A DNA stretch of 11,184 nucleotides, taken from the NCBI GenBank assembly GCA_964424545.1, contig CAYRJN010000123.1, positions 1 through 11,184 on the forward strand, written 5' to 3'. Below the pieces are notes generated by a model. It saw nothing but the letters and a program-made list of their open reading frames with translations, ran no database searches and had not been told where the DNA came from. The stretch comes from JAUVIB01 sp964424545 (GTDB lineage: Bacteria > Calditrichota > Calditrichia > Calditrichales > Calditrichaceae). Within the stretch, counting starts at the first letter, position 1; each line of letters opens with the position of its first letter. A program made the position numbers and the translations under genes. Positions 1 to 7,471 of the stretch are shown one piece after another.

Positions 1-32
1 TGAGTCATTAAGCGCTTCTTAATAAAAATTTA

Positions 33-458
33 TTAAACTATCAGCCTGTGGCGAACAATAAAATCATTTAACCATTCATTCATTTCATCACGTAATTCGC
101 GGAATGCGTTTTCTTTTTCAAACTCATCGCCTTCAACGAGACGAGGATCATCAAATTCTTTGTGAATTTTGGTGATATTGCCCATAAAGTGCTTAGTCGT
201 ATCACGCGCCTTATCCGAAGTTGTGATTATTATATCAAATTTTTCATGAATAAATTTTGTGAAATTTACCGGCTCAAATCCGGACGCGTCAACCCCTATC
301 TCTTCCAATACTTTTATGGTCAGCGGATTTAATTTCTGCGGCTCAATTCCGGCATTAATAACATCAACTCTATTAAACGTAATATGTTTAATAAGCGCTG
401 CCATCATTGCGCTACGGCACGAGTTATCTGTTCCAATAACCAGAATTCTTTTTTTCAT
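33..458 (-). CDS. LMW protein tyrosine phosphatase / ArsC-fold protein lacking the catalytic cysteine
   Basis: A 141-residue protein with the full length and order of the thioredoxin-dependent arsenate reductase / low-molecular-weight tyrosine phosphatase family. It has a beta1-P-loop (residues 4-16), an NAGIEPQKLNP segment (35-44), an FDDP segment (102-105, carrying the family's acid Asp) and a C-terminal helix resembling FRELRDEMNEWL. The family P-loop is C-x5-R. Here it reads GTDNSCR at residues 9-15, so the nucleophilic Cys is Gly9, while Arg15 and the second loop Cys (Cys14) remain. The region where S. aureus ArsC has its shuttle cysteines (TLCSDADNNC) is ITTSDKARDTT here, with no Cys. 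Normal phosphatase or arsenate reductase chemistry is therefore unlikely; a binding or regulatory role is an inference. I chose the ATG at 458 because the family begins at MKKRILVIG and GGGGAG lies 10 bases upstream; the frame stays open to a TTG at 509. A weak promoter-like TATAGTTG lies at 507-514. The fold is sure, the function unknown. Confidence 0.85.
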   Translation of the reverse strand: MKKRILVIGTDNSCRSAMMAALIKHITFNRVDVINAGIEPQKLNPLTIKVLEEIGVDASGFEPVNFTKFIHEKFDIIITTSDKARDTTKHFMGNITKIHKEFDDPRLVEGDEFEKENAFRELRDEMNEWLNDFIVRHRLIV

Positions 459-684
459 AGTCCAACGTCTCCCCAATTGTGCGAAATAATGCGATAGTTC
501 ATATCCCAACTATATTTTATTTATCTTTAAAGTTACGAATCTTTTTAATAAAATTCTACGCTTTTTTTAAAATAATTGATAAAAATTTAATTTTTAGTAT
601 GAGGGTTCCCAAGAAACGACATATTTCAAACACTCTATAATAACGCTATTACGTCGTATTGTACCCGATTATATGAGCGGAATA
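459..684. other. AT-rich intergenic gap, no gene seen
   Basis: These 226 bases separate the end of the GH92 pair from the ArsC-fold gene. I see no gene and no convincing GC-rich terminator hairpin. An all-A/T perfect inverted repeat with 7-bp arms lies at 581-595, and a weak hairpin (TAATA/TATTA arms) lies near 640-655. The sequence just upstream of the ArsC-fold gene includes TATAGTTG (507-514), one base away from the Bacteroidota -7 consensus, with only a poor TTCG at the -33 distance. Whether the gene has its own promoter cannot be decided from this. Confidence 0.5.
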
Positions 685-3684
685 TCATCTTCTTTTATGA
701 AACAAAACGCCCGCCGGAATATTTTCAAAGTTTCTATTTTTATATTTCCACTCTACAACAAGTTTTTTTGCACGTCCCATTTGAAAATAGTCCACCCGTA
801 TTTTATGCAAACCTTTTATAAGCCCCGTTTTTGCCGTTATTGCCTGTGCCTGATGTCCTCCGTCGTTGTTTATTAATTCCTTGCCGTCAATGTAAAGAAT
901 GGCGCCGTCATTGACCTCTATACGGAAAGTATACAGTCCGTCATCAGGGACATTGACATATCCCTCAAACCTGTAACCGAAAGGACGCGCATCTTTAACG
1001 GCATCAAGATTAAACGATTTTATGACACCGGCGCGTAAAACGGGATAGCGTTCCATTCCTGCGATATTTCTTGCGAAACCCTCTTTGTAAACATAGTTCA
1101 ATCCCGGTTTAACGGCAACTTTCAGCGACGGAGCCAGTGCGGCCTTCTTCAATTCAACTGTTATCGTATACCCTGGATTAACTCCATCTGCAAAACATTT
1201 TGCTTTAAGCAAAGATGTTTTATTCACTACAAACGGACCCGTATATCGCTTCGAGCTCTTATCCGGCTCGCTTCCATCGAGTGTATAGCGAATCTCTTGC
1301 GCTTTCCTGCCGCAACTGAGCTGAACTTTTGTGCTTTTAAGAAAAATGTTACCGGATGTTTTTACTTTTACCATGGGCGCCGACACATATTTTTCGGAAT
1401 AGGGACGGTCTTTTTTATCCACAGCCCACTCTTTATTCGCTTCAGATCCCATCTCAAAAACAAATTGCGAACCCGACACGATATCGGAATGTTTAATGTA
1501 AGATTTTGTGTACCTTTTGCCGTTCATTGTCACGCTTTGTATATAGATATTTTCGGACGAATTGTTTTTTGTAATAATCTCAAATTTTTTCCCGTTTTCA
1601 AGCTTGACGGTTACCTTGTCAAACAGCGGGCTTCCGATCACATAATAATCCATACCCGGAGTAACCGGGTAGAACCCCATGGAACTCAAAACATACCATG
1701 CCGACATCTGACCAGCATCGTCATTTCCGCTGATACCCCTAACATTGTTTTCGTACAGTGTAGTTAAAATCCGCCTGATTATTTTCTGTGCTTTCCATGG
1801 CCTCCCCACGTAATTGTATAGATACGCCACATGATGACTCGGTTCATTCCCATGTGCATATTGTCCTATCAACCCCGAAACATCAGGAATGTGTATTTTG
1901 CTTGTGTCAAATTTCGTGGTAAACATCACATCAAGCCACTTTTCAAAATTTTTATCCCCGCCCATGAGGTCAATCAGCCCGTATATATCCTGAAACACGG
2001 AAGGCGTATACTGGTAAGCGTTGGCCTCGGTGTACATATTACTCACGAACATAGGATCGAAATCCGTAAGCCATTTGTATTCGCTATCCTTCGGCCGCAT
2101 AAAATTGGTCATACTGTCGAAGAGATTGTTATAGAAGCGGCCTCGCTGATTGTAGCTGTGAAATGCTCCCATGTCAAAATCCTTTGCGAGACGGGTTACG
2201 CACCAGTCGTCAAAACTATACTCCAGCGTTCTCGAAACCGATTGACCTTCCAAATCGTACGGTATGTACCCGTATCTCAGGTAAAAATCTTTCCCCGCCC
2301 TGTAGGCGTCGGCAAGGTGTTTCATCCCTTCAAAGGCCTTCTTTACGTCATAATCCCTCAATCCTTTGGCGTAAGCATCGGCAACTACGGGAAGAGAGTG
2401 ATAACCGATCATCGTGGCGGCTTCATTGCCCGAGAATTCCATGATTGGCATATCGCCTGAATTTTCGTACCTCCGTATGAATGTTCTCACATACTGATTT
2501 GTCTTTGCCGGATTGATGATCGTCTGCAACGGATGCAAACCTCTGAAGGTATCCCAAAGAGAGAATGTAGTGTAATCGTCAAAATCTTCGGCCGTATAAA
2601 CTTTTTTATTGACGCTTCGATATCTGCGGTCAACATCCATATCGATATTGGGATGTATCAATGCGTGGTAAAGAGCCGTGTAAAATATCTTATGTTCAGC
2701 CGGTGTTCCACCCTCAACAACTATCTTACCAAGTTCATTATTCCATGCCTCTTTGGCTTTTTCACGTATACCGTCAAAATCCCAGCCCGGATTCTCGGCG
2801 GTTAAGTTCTTACGCGCCCCGTCGATGTCGACGCTCGATAAGCCCACCTTCAGCAGTATAACCTTGTTTTTTTCGGTATCAAAATCGAAGTAGGCCTTAA
2901 CATCTTTGCCTTTCGCTTCCGTGATATCGTTCTCTATTTTTCCGTTCAATGCAATTCCGAATTTTTTCACCGGTAGCGAGAACTCCGCCGCAAAAAAGAT
3001 GGTTTTGTTTCCGTCAAGTCCCCCTGTGGCGGCACGGTAACCGCTGATCTTATTCCCGTTCACTTTTAGGTAAAGACTGTCGGGCTCATCGCTGTTTCCG
3101 CTAACAAGATCAAGTATCACACGCCCCTGGTTTCCTTGCGGAAATGTATATCGATGAAATCCCGTTCGCAGCGTGGCTGTGAGTTCTGCCTTTATACCGT
3201 AGTCATCGAGCAAAACCGAGTAGTAACCAGGCTCGGCATGTTCATTTTTATGAGAAAATGCCGATCGATATCCGTTGTTTGTATCCTCTATTTTAGAGTC
3301 ATCTGTTCCCATCGCATTCACATAATCATCCGTTTTATCGTCAAATATCTCACCAGAAGAGAGCATAAGCTTTCCATTAGTGGGCATGAAAAGGATATCG
3401 GCGCCTCCTCCCTCGCCCGTACCGCTGTAATGGGTATGACTGAATCCAAGGATACTCTTATCGTCGTAATGATAACCGGAACAGTTTGCCCATGAATAGG
3501 TTTTTGTATCGGGACTCAGTTGAATCATGCCATTGGGCAGCGTTGCTCCGGGAAAAGTATGACCATTCCAACCCGTACCGATCATTGGGTCAACATAAGC
3601 GGTAAAATCCGTTTTATTACTACGTGAACAAGATGTAAATAATATTGCAAGCAAAACGACAAAAAGTGTTATTGTCTTTTTCAT
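685..3684 (-). CDS. GH92 family alpha-mannosidase lipoprotein with C-terminal PA14 domain (copy A)
   Basis: A 999-residue secreted glycoside hydrolase. Residues 1-19 form a lipoprotein signal (MKKTITLFVV... LFTSC, lipid Cys19). GH92 spans about 28-750, starting with DPMIGTGWNGHTFPGATLPNG (32-52) and NCSGYHY (67-73). It carries YTEANAYQY (Glu553, aligning with the proposed general acid of characterised GH92 enzymes), HGNEPSHH (611-618) and GNDDAGQMSAW (653-663, the conserved acidic cluster proposed to act as base). A chitobiase/hexosaminidase C-terminal-like domain (about 778-846, YTLDGSEP) and a PA14 domain (about 858-995, NDGAILYIDGKEL) follow. The family consists of Ca2+-dependent, inverting exo-alpha-mannosidases acting on N-glycans and mannans; I cannot assign the linkage. 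No acidic export signal follows Cys19, so a periplasmic-facing location is my guess. The ATG at 3684 starts a standard lipoprotein signal. It lies 70 bases after copy B, probably in the same transcript. Compared with copy B it has about 17 extra residues near 112-136. Confidence 0.96.
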   Translation of the reverse strand: MKKTITLFVVLLAILFTSCSRSNKTDFTAYVDPMIGTGWNGHTFPGATLPNGMIQLSPDTKTYSWANCSGYHYDDKSILGFSHTHYSGTGEGGGADILFMPTNGKLMLSSGEIFDDKTDDYVNAMGTDDSKIEDTNNGYRSAFSHKNEHAEPGYYSVLLDDYGIKAELTATLRTGFHRYTFPQGNQGRVILDLVSGNSDEPDSLYLKVNGNKISGYRAATGGLDGNKTIFFAAEFSLPVKKFGIALNGKIENDITEAKGKDVKAYFDFDTEKNKVILLKVGLSSVDIDGARKNLTAENPGWDFDGIREKAKEAWNNELGKIVVEGGTPAEHKIFYTALYHALIHPNIDMDVDRRYRSVNKKVYTAEDFDDYTTFSLWDTFRGLHPLQTIINPAKTNQYVRTFIRRYENSGDMPIMEFSGNEAATMIGYHSLPVVADAYAKGLRDYDVKKAFEGMKHLADAYRAGKDFYLRYGYIPYDLEGQSVSRTLEYSFDDWCVTRLAKDFDMGAFHSYNQRGRFYNNLFDSMTNFMRPKDSEYKWLTDFDPMFVSNMYTEANAYQYTPSVFQDIYGLIDLMGGDKNFEKWLDVMFTTKFDTSKIHIPDVSGLIGQYAHGNEPSHHVAYLYNYVGRPWKAQKIIRRILTTLYENNVRGISGNDDAGQMSAWYVLSSMGFYPVTPGMDYYVIGSPLFDKVTVKLENGKKFEIITKNNSSENIYIQSVTMNGKRYTKSYIKHSDIVSGSQFVFEMGSEANKEWAVDKKDRPYSEKYVSAPMVKVKTSGNIFLKSTKVQLSCGRKAQEIRYTLDGSEPDKSSKRYTGPFVVNKTSLLKAKCFADGVNPGYTITVELKKAALAPSLKVAVKPGLNYVYKEGFARNIAGMERYPVLRAGVIKSFNLDAVKDARPFGYRFEGYVNVPDDGLYTFRIEVNDGAILYIDGKELINNDGGHQAQAITAKTGLIKGLHKIRVDYFQMGRAKKLVVEWKYKNRNFENIPAGVLFHKRR

Positions 3685-3754
3685 ATTTGGTTCTTTCTTT
3701 ATTATGAAGGAACTTTAATCATTCATATTTCGAATCAATTGAAGGCAGTATGCA

Positions 3755-6718
3755 TTAATGGAATAATAAATTCGCCGGTATTTCCCTATTTTTCACGCCC
3801 GGGCCTTGCCACGTAACTTTCAAATCTTTGCCTCCGCCCATTTGAAAATAGTCAACCTTTATTTCGTGAAAGCCTTTTTTTAAGCCGGTTTTGGCATGTA
3901 CCATAAGCGCCAAATGATCGCCATCGCTGTTAATTAACTCTTTTCCGTCTATGTAAAGAATAGCGCCGTCGTTAGATTTTAAACCGAACTCATATAAACC
4001 GTCTGCGGGGACGTTTACATATCCGCTAAAGCTGTAAAAAAACGGTCTATCATCTTTTATGGCGTCCACATTAAAGGTTTTTATGATGCCTTTTTCTGTC
4101 GCGTCTCTGTTTTTAAAATCGGCAATTTTTGCGCCGGATGTTTCTTTATAAATATAGCGCAGTCCCGGCTTTACGCTTTTAACTTTGACGGCTTCCGTAA
4201 GTCCGACCTTTTCAAGATGCAAGGTTACAGGGTAGCCGGGCTTTTTTCCCGCGGCAAAACATCTTGCTTTTAGCGTCGCGGACTTGTAGACCTTAAACGG
4301 TTTGATATATTCACTCGAATTGCCGTCGGGTATCCTTCCGTCAAGCGTATAATGAATTATACCGTTATCATCCGGACATTTCAGCTTTACCGTAGTCTGA
4401 TCAAGGAAGACATTGCTCGTGGCATACGCTTCGGGCGTGGGCGCGGGATCGTAACTATCGGAATAGGGTCTGTCTTCTATTCCACCGCCCCATTGCGGAT
4501 TAGGCGTAGCGCCCATTTCGAAGACAAATTCAGCGCCGTCTACAATATCGCTGTGGCGAATGTAGGTTTTATGATAAGGTTTTCCGTTTTTTGTTACCCT
4601 TTGAATATAAATATTTTTAGCGTTATTATTTTTTGCAATCAACTTAAATTGTCGACCATTATCGAGATTAATCGAAACGGCGTCAAACAGCGGAAATCCG
4701 ACGACATAGTAATCCATCCCTGGCGTGACGGGATAAAATCCCATAGCGCTGAAAACATACCAGGCCGATGTTTGTCCGGCGTCATCATTTCCGCAAAGTC
4801 CGGCCGGACCTGCATGATATAATTCGCTCATAATCTGCCTTACTCTTTGTTGCGTTTTCCATGGAGCCCCGCCATAATTGTACAAATAAGCAATGTGCTG
4901 ACTCGGCTCATTCCCCTGAGCATACTGACCGATCAGTCCCGATACGTCCACATCTTCCGATTTGGACATATCCATTTGGTCGTTAAACATATTATCGAGC
5001 CAACGCTCCATCGCTTTATCGCCCCCCATCAGTTTTACCAAGTCGTTCAAATTCTGAAATACCGAAGGCGTATATTGATAGGCATTGGCTTCGGTGTAGG
5101 CTTTTTTAGAAACCTCTTCAGGATCAAACGGCGTCATCCAACGGTAATAAATATCCTTTGCACGCATAAACTTCGTTTCTTTATCAAACAGATTTCGGTA
5201 CAAATGTCCGCGAAGATTATACCGATCATAATCTTTTGGGCCGATATCTTTTGCAAGCCGCGTTACGCACCAATCGTCATAGCTGTATTCAAGCGTTTTT
5301 GATACAGGCTGATCTCTTAGTGGATAAGGAATAAATCCGTAATCGAGATATAACCGTTTCCCGTTGCGCGGGCCGTCCGCCAGCGATCTCATTCCCTCGT
5401 AGGCCATTTTCACATCATATCCGCGAATTCCTTTCACATAAGCGTCCGCAATAACTGGCAATGAATGATATCCTATCATCGTAGCCGATTCATTATTGGA
5501 AAATTCCATAATAGGCATGCGTCCGATATGCTTATACCGTGCAATAAATGTTTTTATGTAATGATTGGTTTTATCGGGATTGATTATCGTTTGAAGCGGA
5601 TGCAAAGCCCTGAAAGTATCCCACAGCGAAAAAGTCGTGTAATTATCAAACTCCTTTGCCGTGTATATCTTTTTGTTTACGCTGCGGTACTTTTTATCCG
5701 TATCCATGTAAATATTGGGATGAATAAGGGTATGGTACAATGCCGTATAAAAAATTGTTTTCTGTTGCTTCGTTCCGCCATCAATAATTATCTTTTTCAA
5801 TTCGCTGTTCCATATCTCTCGAGCCGCTTTACGGACTTTATCAAAATCCCATCCCCGAAGCTCCGTTTTCAGATTCTTTTTTGCGCCTTCGATACTGACC
5901 GTGGAAATGCCTACTTTGAGCAGCACGCTCTTATTCTCTCTGGCGTCAAAAGAAAAATACGCTTTAACATTCCTGCCCTTAATCGAGGATGCGCCTGCTA
6001 CTATTTTATTGTTAAGGGCTATACCGTATTTGTTAAATGGTCTGGAAAATTCGGCCGCAAAAAATATTACATTACTGCCGTCCAACCCTCCCGATGCCGC
6101 CCGATACCCGGTAAGTTTCCTACCGTCTACATTTAGCAGTAGACTATCGGGACTATCCATTATACCGGAAACAAGATCTATGATAACATTGGCCTTATCG
6201 GTTTTAGGAAAGGTATATCGGTGAAAGCCCGTTCTAAGGGTAGACGTCAGTTCGACTTTAACGTTATAATCGTCAAGCAAGACCTTATAGTACCCCGGCG
6301 AAACTTCTTCGTTTTTGTGTAGGAACAGTGAAGCGTAACCGTTTTGTGTATTTCCGGAGCCGTTGCCGCCGGAACTAAGATTTATCTTTCCCACGGTGGG
6401 CATAAAAAGGATATCGCCTCCCCCGCCTGCTCCCGTTCCGCTATAATGCGTATGACTGAAGCCGAGAATACTTTTATCGGAATAGTGATAACCGGAACAG
6501 TTATTCCATGTGTATCGTTTAGTATCGGGACTCAACTGCACCATGCCGTTCGGAAGCGTGGCGCCGGGAAAAGTGTGACCGTTATAATCACTACCGATCA
6601 TCGGATCAACATAACGAGAAAGATCTTTTTGGACATTCTTTTTGCAGGAAAACATTGTCAAAAAAAACGATAAATATAATATAATATTAAACTTAAACAT
6701 GCGAATGTCCTTTTTCAT
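3755..6718 (-). CDS. GH92 family alpha-mannosidase lipoprotein with C-terminal PA14 domain (copy B)
   Basis: A 987-residue paralogue of the next gene, roughly two thirds identical by eye and with the same architecture: lipoprotein signal (LTMFSC, Cys25), GH92 (about 36-740), chitobiase C-terminal-like domain (about 768-836, YTLDGRIP) and PA14 (about 848-985, SNDGAILYIDGKEL). The presumed acid is Glu543 in YTEANAYQY and the acidic cluster is GNDDAGQ (643-649). The normally conserved HGNEPSHH reads QGNEPSQH (601-608), replacing two histidines by glutamine, and GQM reads GQT. This suggests altered substrate fit or activity rather than plain redundancy. I kept the ATG at 6718, which gives a typical MKK n-region. 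An ATG at 6700 (MFKFNIILY...) has AAAAAGGA 7 bases upstream and is a real alternative that also keeps the lipobox. It is the first gene of the GH92 pair, with a Bacteroidota-type promoter candidate at 6752-6783. Confidence 0.95.
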   Translation of the reverse strand: MKKDIRMFKFNIILYLSFFLTMFSCKKNVQKDLSRYVDPMIGSDYNGHTFPGATLPNGMVQLSPDTKRYTWNNCSGYHYSDKSILGFSHTHYSGTGAGGGGDILFMPTVGKINLSSGGNGSGNTQNGYASLFLHKNEEVSPGYYKVLLDDYNVKVELTSTLRTGFHRYTFPKTDKANVIIDLVSGIMDSPDSLLLNVDGRKLTGYRAASGGLDGSNVIFFAAEFSRPFNKYGIALNNKIVAGASSIKGRNVKAYFSFDARENKSVLLKVGISTVSIEGAKKNLKTELRGWDFDKVRKAAREIWNSELKKIIIDGGTKQQKTIFYTALYHTLIHPNIYMDTDKKYRSVNKKIYTAKEFDNYTTFSLWDTFRALHPLQTIINPDKTNHYIKTFIARYKHIGRMPIMEFSNNESATMIGYHSLPVIADAYVKGIRGYDVKMAYEGMRSLADGPRNGKRLYLDYGFIPYPLRDQPVSKTLEYSYDDWCVTRLAKDIGPKDYDRYNLRGHLYRNLFDKETKFMRAKDIYYRWMTPFDPEEVSKKAYTEANAYQYTPSVFQNLNDLVKLMGGDKAMERWLDNMFNDQMDMSKSEDVDVSGLIGQYAQGNEPSQHIAYLYNYGGAPWKTQQRVRQIMSELYHAGPAGLCGNDDAGQTSAWYVFSAMGFYPVTPGMDYYVVGFPLFDAVSINLDNGRQFKLIAKNNNAKNIYIQRVTKNGKPYHKTYIRHSDIVDGAEFVFEMGATPNPQWGGGIEDRPYSDSYDPAPTPEAYATSNVFLDQTTVKLKCPDDNGIIHYTLDGRIPDGNSSEYIKPFKVYKSATLKARCFAAGKKPGYPVTLHLEKVGLTEAVKVKSVKPGLRYIYKETSGAKIADFKNRDATEKGIIKTFNVDAIKDDRPFFYSFSGYVNVPADGLYEFGLKSNDGAILYIDGKELINSDGDHLALMVHAKTGLKKGFHEIKVDYFQMGGGKDLKVTWQGPGVKNREIPANLLFH
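6708..6715 (-). promoter_or_regulatory. SD-like site supporting an alternative start of GH92 copy B
   Basis: The minus strand reads AAAAAGGA here, 7 bases before an in-frame ATG at 6700. It lies inside the first codons if the ATG at 6718 is used. It favours the shorter protein, but Bacteroidota often initiate without an SD, so it does not settle the start. Confidence 0.35.
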
Positions 6719-6751
6719 GTATAGGATGAAACTGTCATATCAATTCGTAAC

Positions 6752-6783
6752 CGAAAATATAAAATATTTCGATACCAGACAAA
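6752..6783 (-). promoter_or_regulatory. Candidate Bacteroidota-type promoter for the GH92 pair
   Basis: On the minus strand TTTG (6783-6780) is followed after 20 bases by TATTTTCG (6759-6752). This matches the known Bacteroidota primary sigma consensus of TTTG about 19-21 bases before TAnnTTTG, with one mismatch in the -7 box. Transcription would begin near 6746, giving a leader of roughly 30-45 bases to the GH92 start. It is the best such match I found upstream of this gene; it is a prediction only. Confidence 0.5.
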
Positions 6784-6841
6784 GAAATCTCTATTATTAA
6801 TCAGGTTTTATTTTGGTATGATATTTATTTAATTACTACCC

Positions 6842-6857
6842 ATTTCTGAACAGAAAT
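6842..6857. promoter_or_regulatory. Palindrome upstream of the GH92 promoter candidate
   Basis: The sequence ATTTCTGAACAGAAAT is a perfect 7-bp inverted repeat around a 2-base centre. It lies about 95-110 bases upstream of the predicted GH92 transcription start, a position suited to an activator. The role as a regulator site is an inference from symmetry and position. Confidence 0.3.
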
Positions 6858-6903
6858 CAGGCGCGTTTCAGTAGCCGCAGAGATAAGCGGTATATGTTGT
6901 AGC

Positions 6904-6922
6904 GATGAGCGAAAGATGAGCG
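6904..6922. repeat. Tandem GATGAGCG octamer in a GC-richer island
   Basis: GATGAGCG occurs twice with a 3-base spacer (6904-6911 and 6915-6922). It lies inside a segment, about 6858-6945, that is visibly richer in G and C than the AT-rich sequence on both sides. Short in-frame stretches exist on the minus strand but none has a usable start and length. Nature unknown; it could be a decayed gene end or a dispersed element. Confidence 0.45.
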
Positions 6923-7084
6923 GTAAAGCAATCCCCTTCGGCTAATTAAAAAATAAAAGATTCGATTTTTCTTCCTATATTTCAGAATAACAGCATGTCA
7001 AAAAAGTTACCTGAAAAACAATGAACATAATTTCGCAAATTAATTAATGTGGAATTACACTAATAGAGAAATTGATTAAAACAG

Positions 7085-7179
7085 TCTCCTTAAAAAAGGA
7101 GTCTATGGGTTGTCTGCTTTTCATTATTCATTAATTCCGATATTTATCACAACCCCCTCACCCCATTTATAAGGGGAGA
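7085..7179. repeat. MITE-like palindromic element with hairpin-forming inverted ends
   Basis: The left end (7085-7113) begins TCTCCTTAAAAAAGGAG and ends GGGTTGT. The right end (7149-7179), read on the minus strand, begins TCTCCCCTTATAAATGGGG and ends GGGTTGT. Aligned with one 2-base gap the two agree at 22 of 29 positions. Each end also folds locally: the left as CTCCTT/AAGGAG around AAAA, the right weakly as CCCC/GGGG. They enclose about 35 AT-rich bases. This is the layout of small non-autonomous inverted-repeat elements (MITEs or REP-like hairpins). No clear target-site duplication was found, so mobility is inferred. Confidence 0.6.
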
Positions 7180-7436
7180 TTTATTTTTTCTATTTTGCAA
7201 AATAGATGTAATAAGCGTAAACTTTGAAATTCCGATACTATAAAACGGGCATTTTCTTTCCCTACAAACGGTAGAAAAATATATTTTAGTCTAATTTGGA
7301 CACTTCTCTTCTCCCGACCGTGCAGGATCAGTGAATTAACAGGTATGCTTCTTTTGCCAATAAACTTGCGGAGCTGTGTTCATTACAAAGGGATCCGATT
7401 GAACGCTATTATAATTACAGTATGCCTCCCTATGCC

Positions 7437-7453
7437 TATCATTTAAAATGATA
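7437..7453. promoter_or_regulatory. Palindrome just downstream of the trmO-like gene
   Basis: TATCATTTAAAATGATA is a perfect 8-bp inverted repeat with a 1-base centre, about 18 bases past the stop codon of the trmO-like gene. Its short AT stem and lack of a following T-run make it a poor terminator. It overlaps the repeat at 7445-7463. Function unknown. Confidence 0.4.
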
Positions 7454-7463
7454 AAATATCGGA
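7445..7463 (+). repeat. Left copy of a 19-bp inverted repeat bracketing the four-gene operon
   Basis: The plus strand reads AAAATGATAAAATATCGGA, ending 8 bases before the end of the trmO-like gene. The same sequence with one change (G to C at position 17) is on the minus strand at 10970-10952, just upstream of the operon's first gene. Sixteen consecutive bases match exactly. The sequence is AT-rich, so chance is possible, but the placement on both edges of the operon is notable. Confidence 0.5.
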
Positions 7464-7471
7464 GCGAAATA

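Larger units (their letters stand above)
6719..7471. other. Long composite intergenic region
   Basis: About 750 bases without a supportable gene. From left to right it holds the GH92 promoter candidate, a 16-bp palindrome (6842-6857), a GC-richer island with a tandem octamer (about 6858-6945), AT-rich spacer, a MITE-like inverted-repeat element (7085-7179), a stretch of about 190 bases (roughly 7173-7384) that stays open on the minus strand but has no ATG start, and a palindrome plus shared repeat (7437-7463) immediately after the trmO-like gene. The patchwork composition suggests inserted or decayed segments. No rho-independent terminator was recognised after the upstream operon. Confidence 0.6.

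Noticed and set aside
7..23. Hairpin ATTAAG-CGCTT-CTTAAT after the ArsC-fold gene as a terminator
   Set aside because: The stem is only six mostly A/T pairs and no T-run follows on the transcribed minus strand, so it is too weak to call.
459..509. N-terminal extension of the ArsC-fold protein from a TTG at 509
   Set aside because: The family begins at the MKKRILVIG strand, and the extension has no family counterpart and lacks an SD at a proper distance, whereas the ATG at 458 has GGGGAG.
581..595. AT-only inverted repeat AAAAATT-T-AATTTTT as a terminator of the GH92 pair
   Set aside because: Made solely of A and T in an AT-rich gap about 90 bases past the stop codon; such repeats arise easily by composition.
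1831..2460. Long open frame on the plus strand inside GH92 copy A
   Set aside because: It is antisense to a clearly coding, motif-rich GH92 gene and its translation shows no recognisable domain; the same holds for the other plus-strand frames within both GH92 genes.
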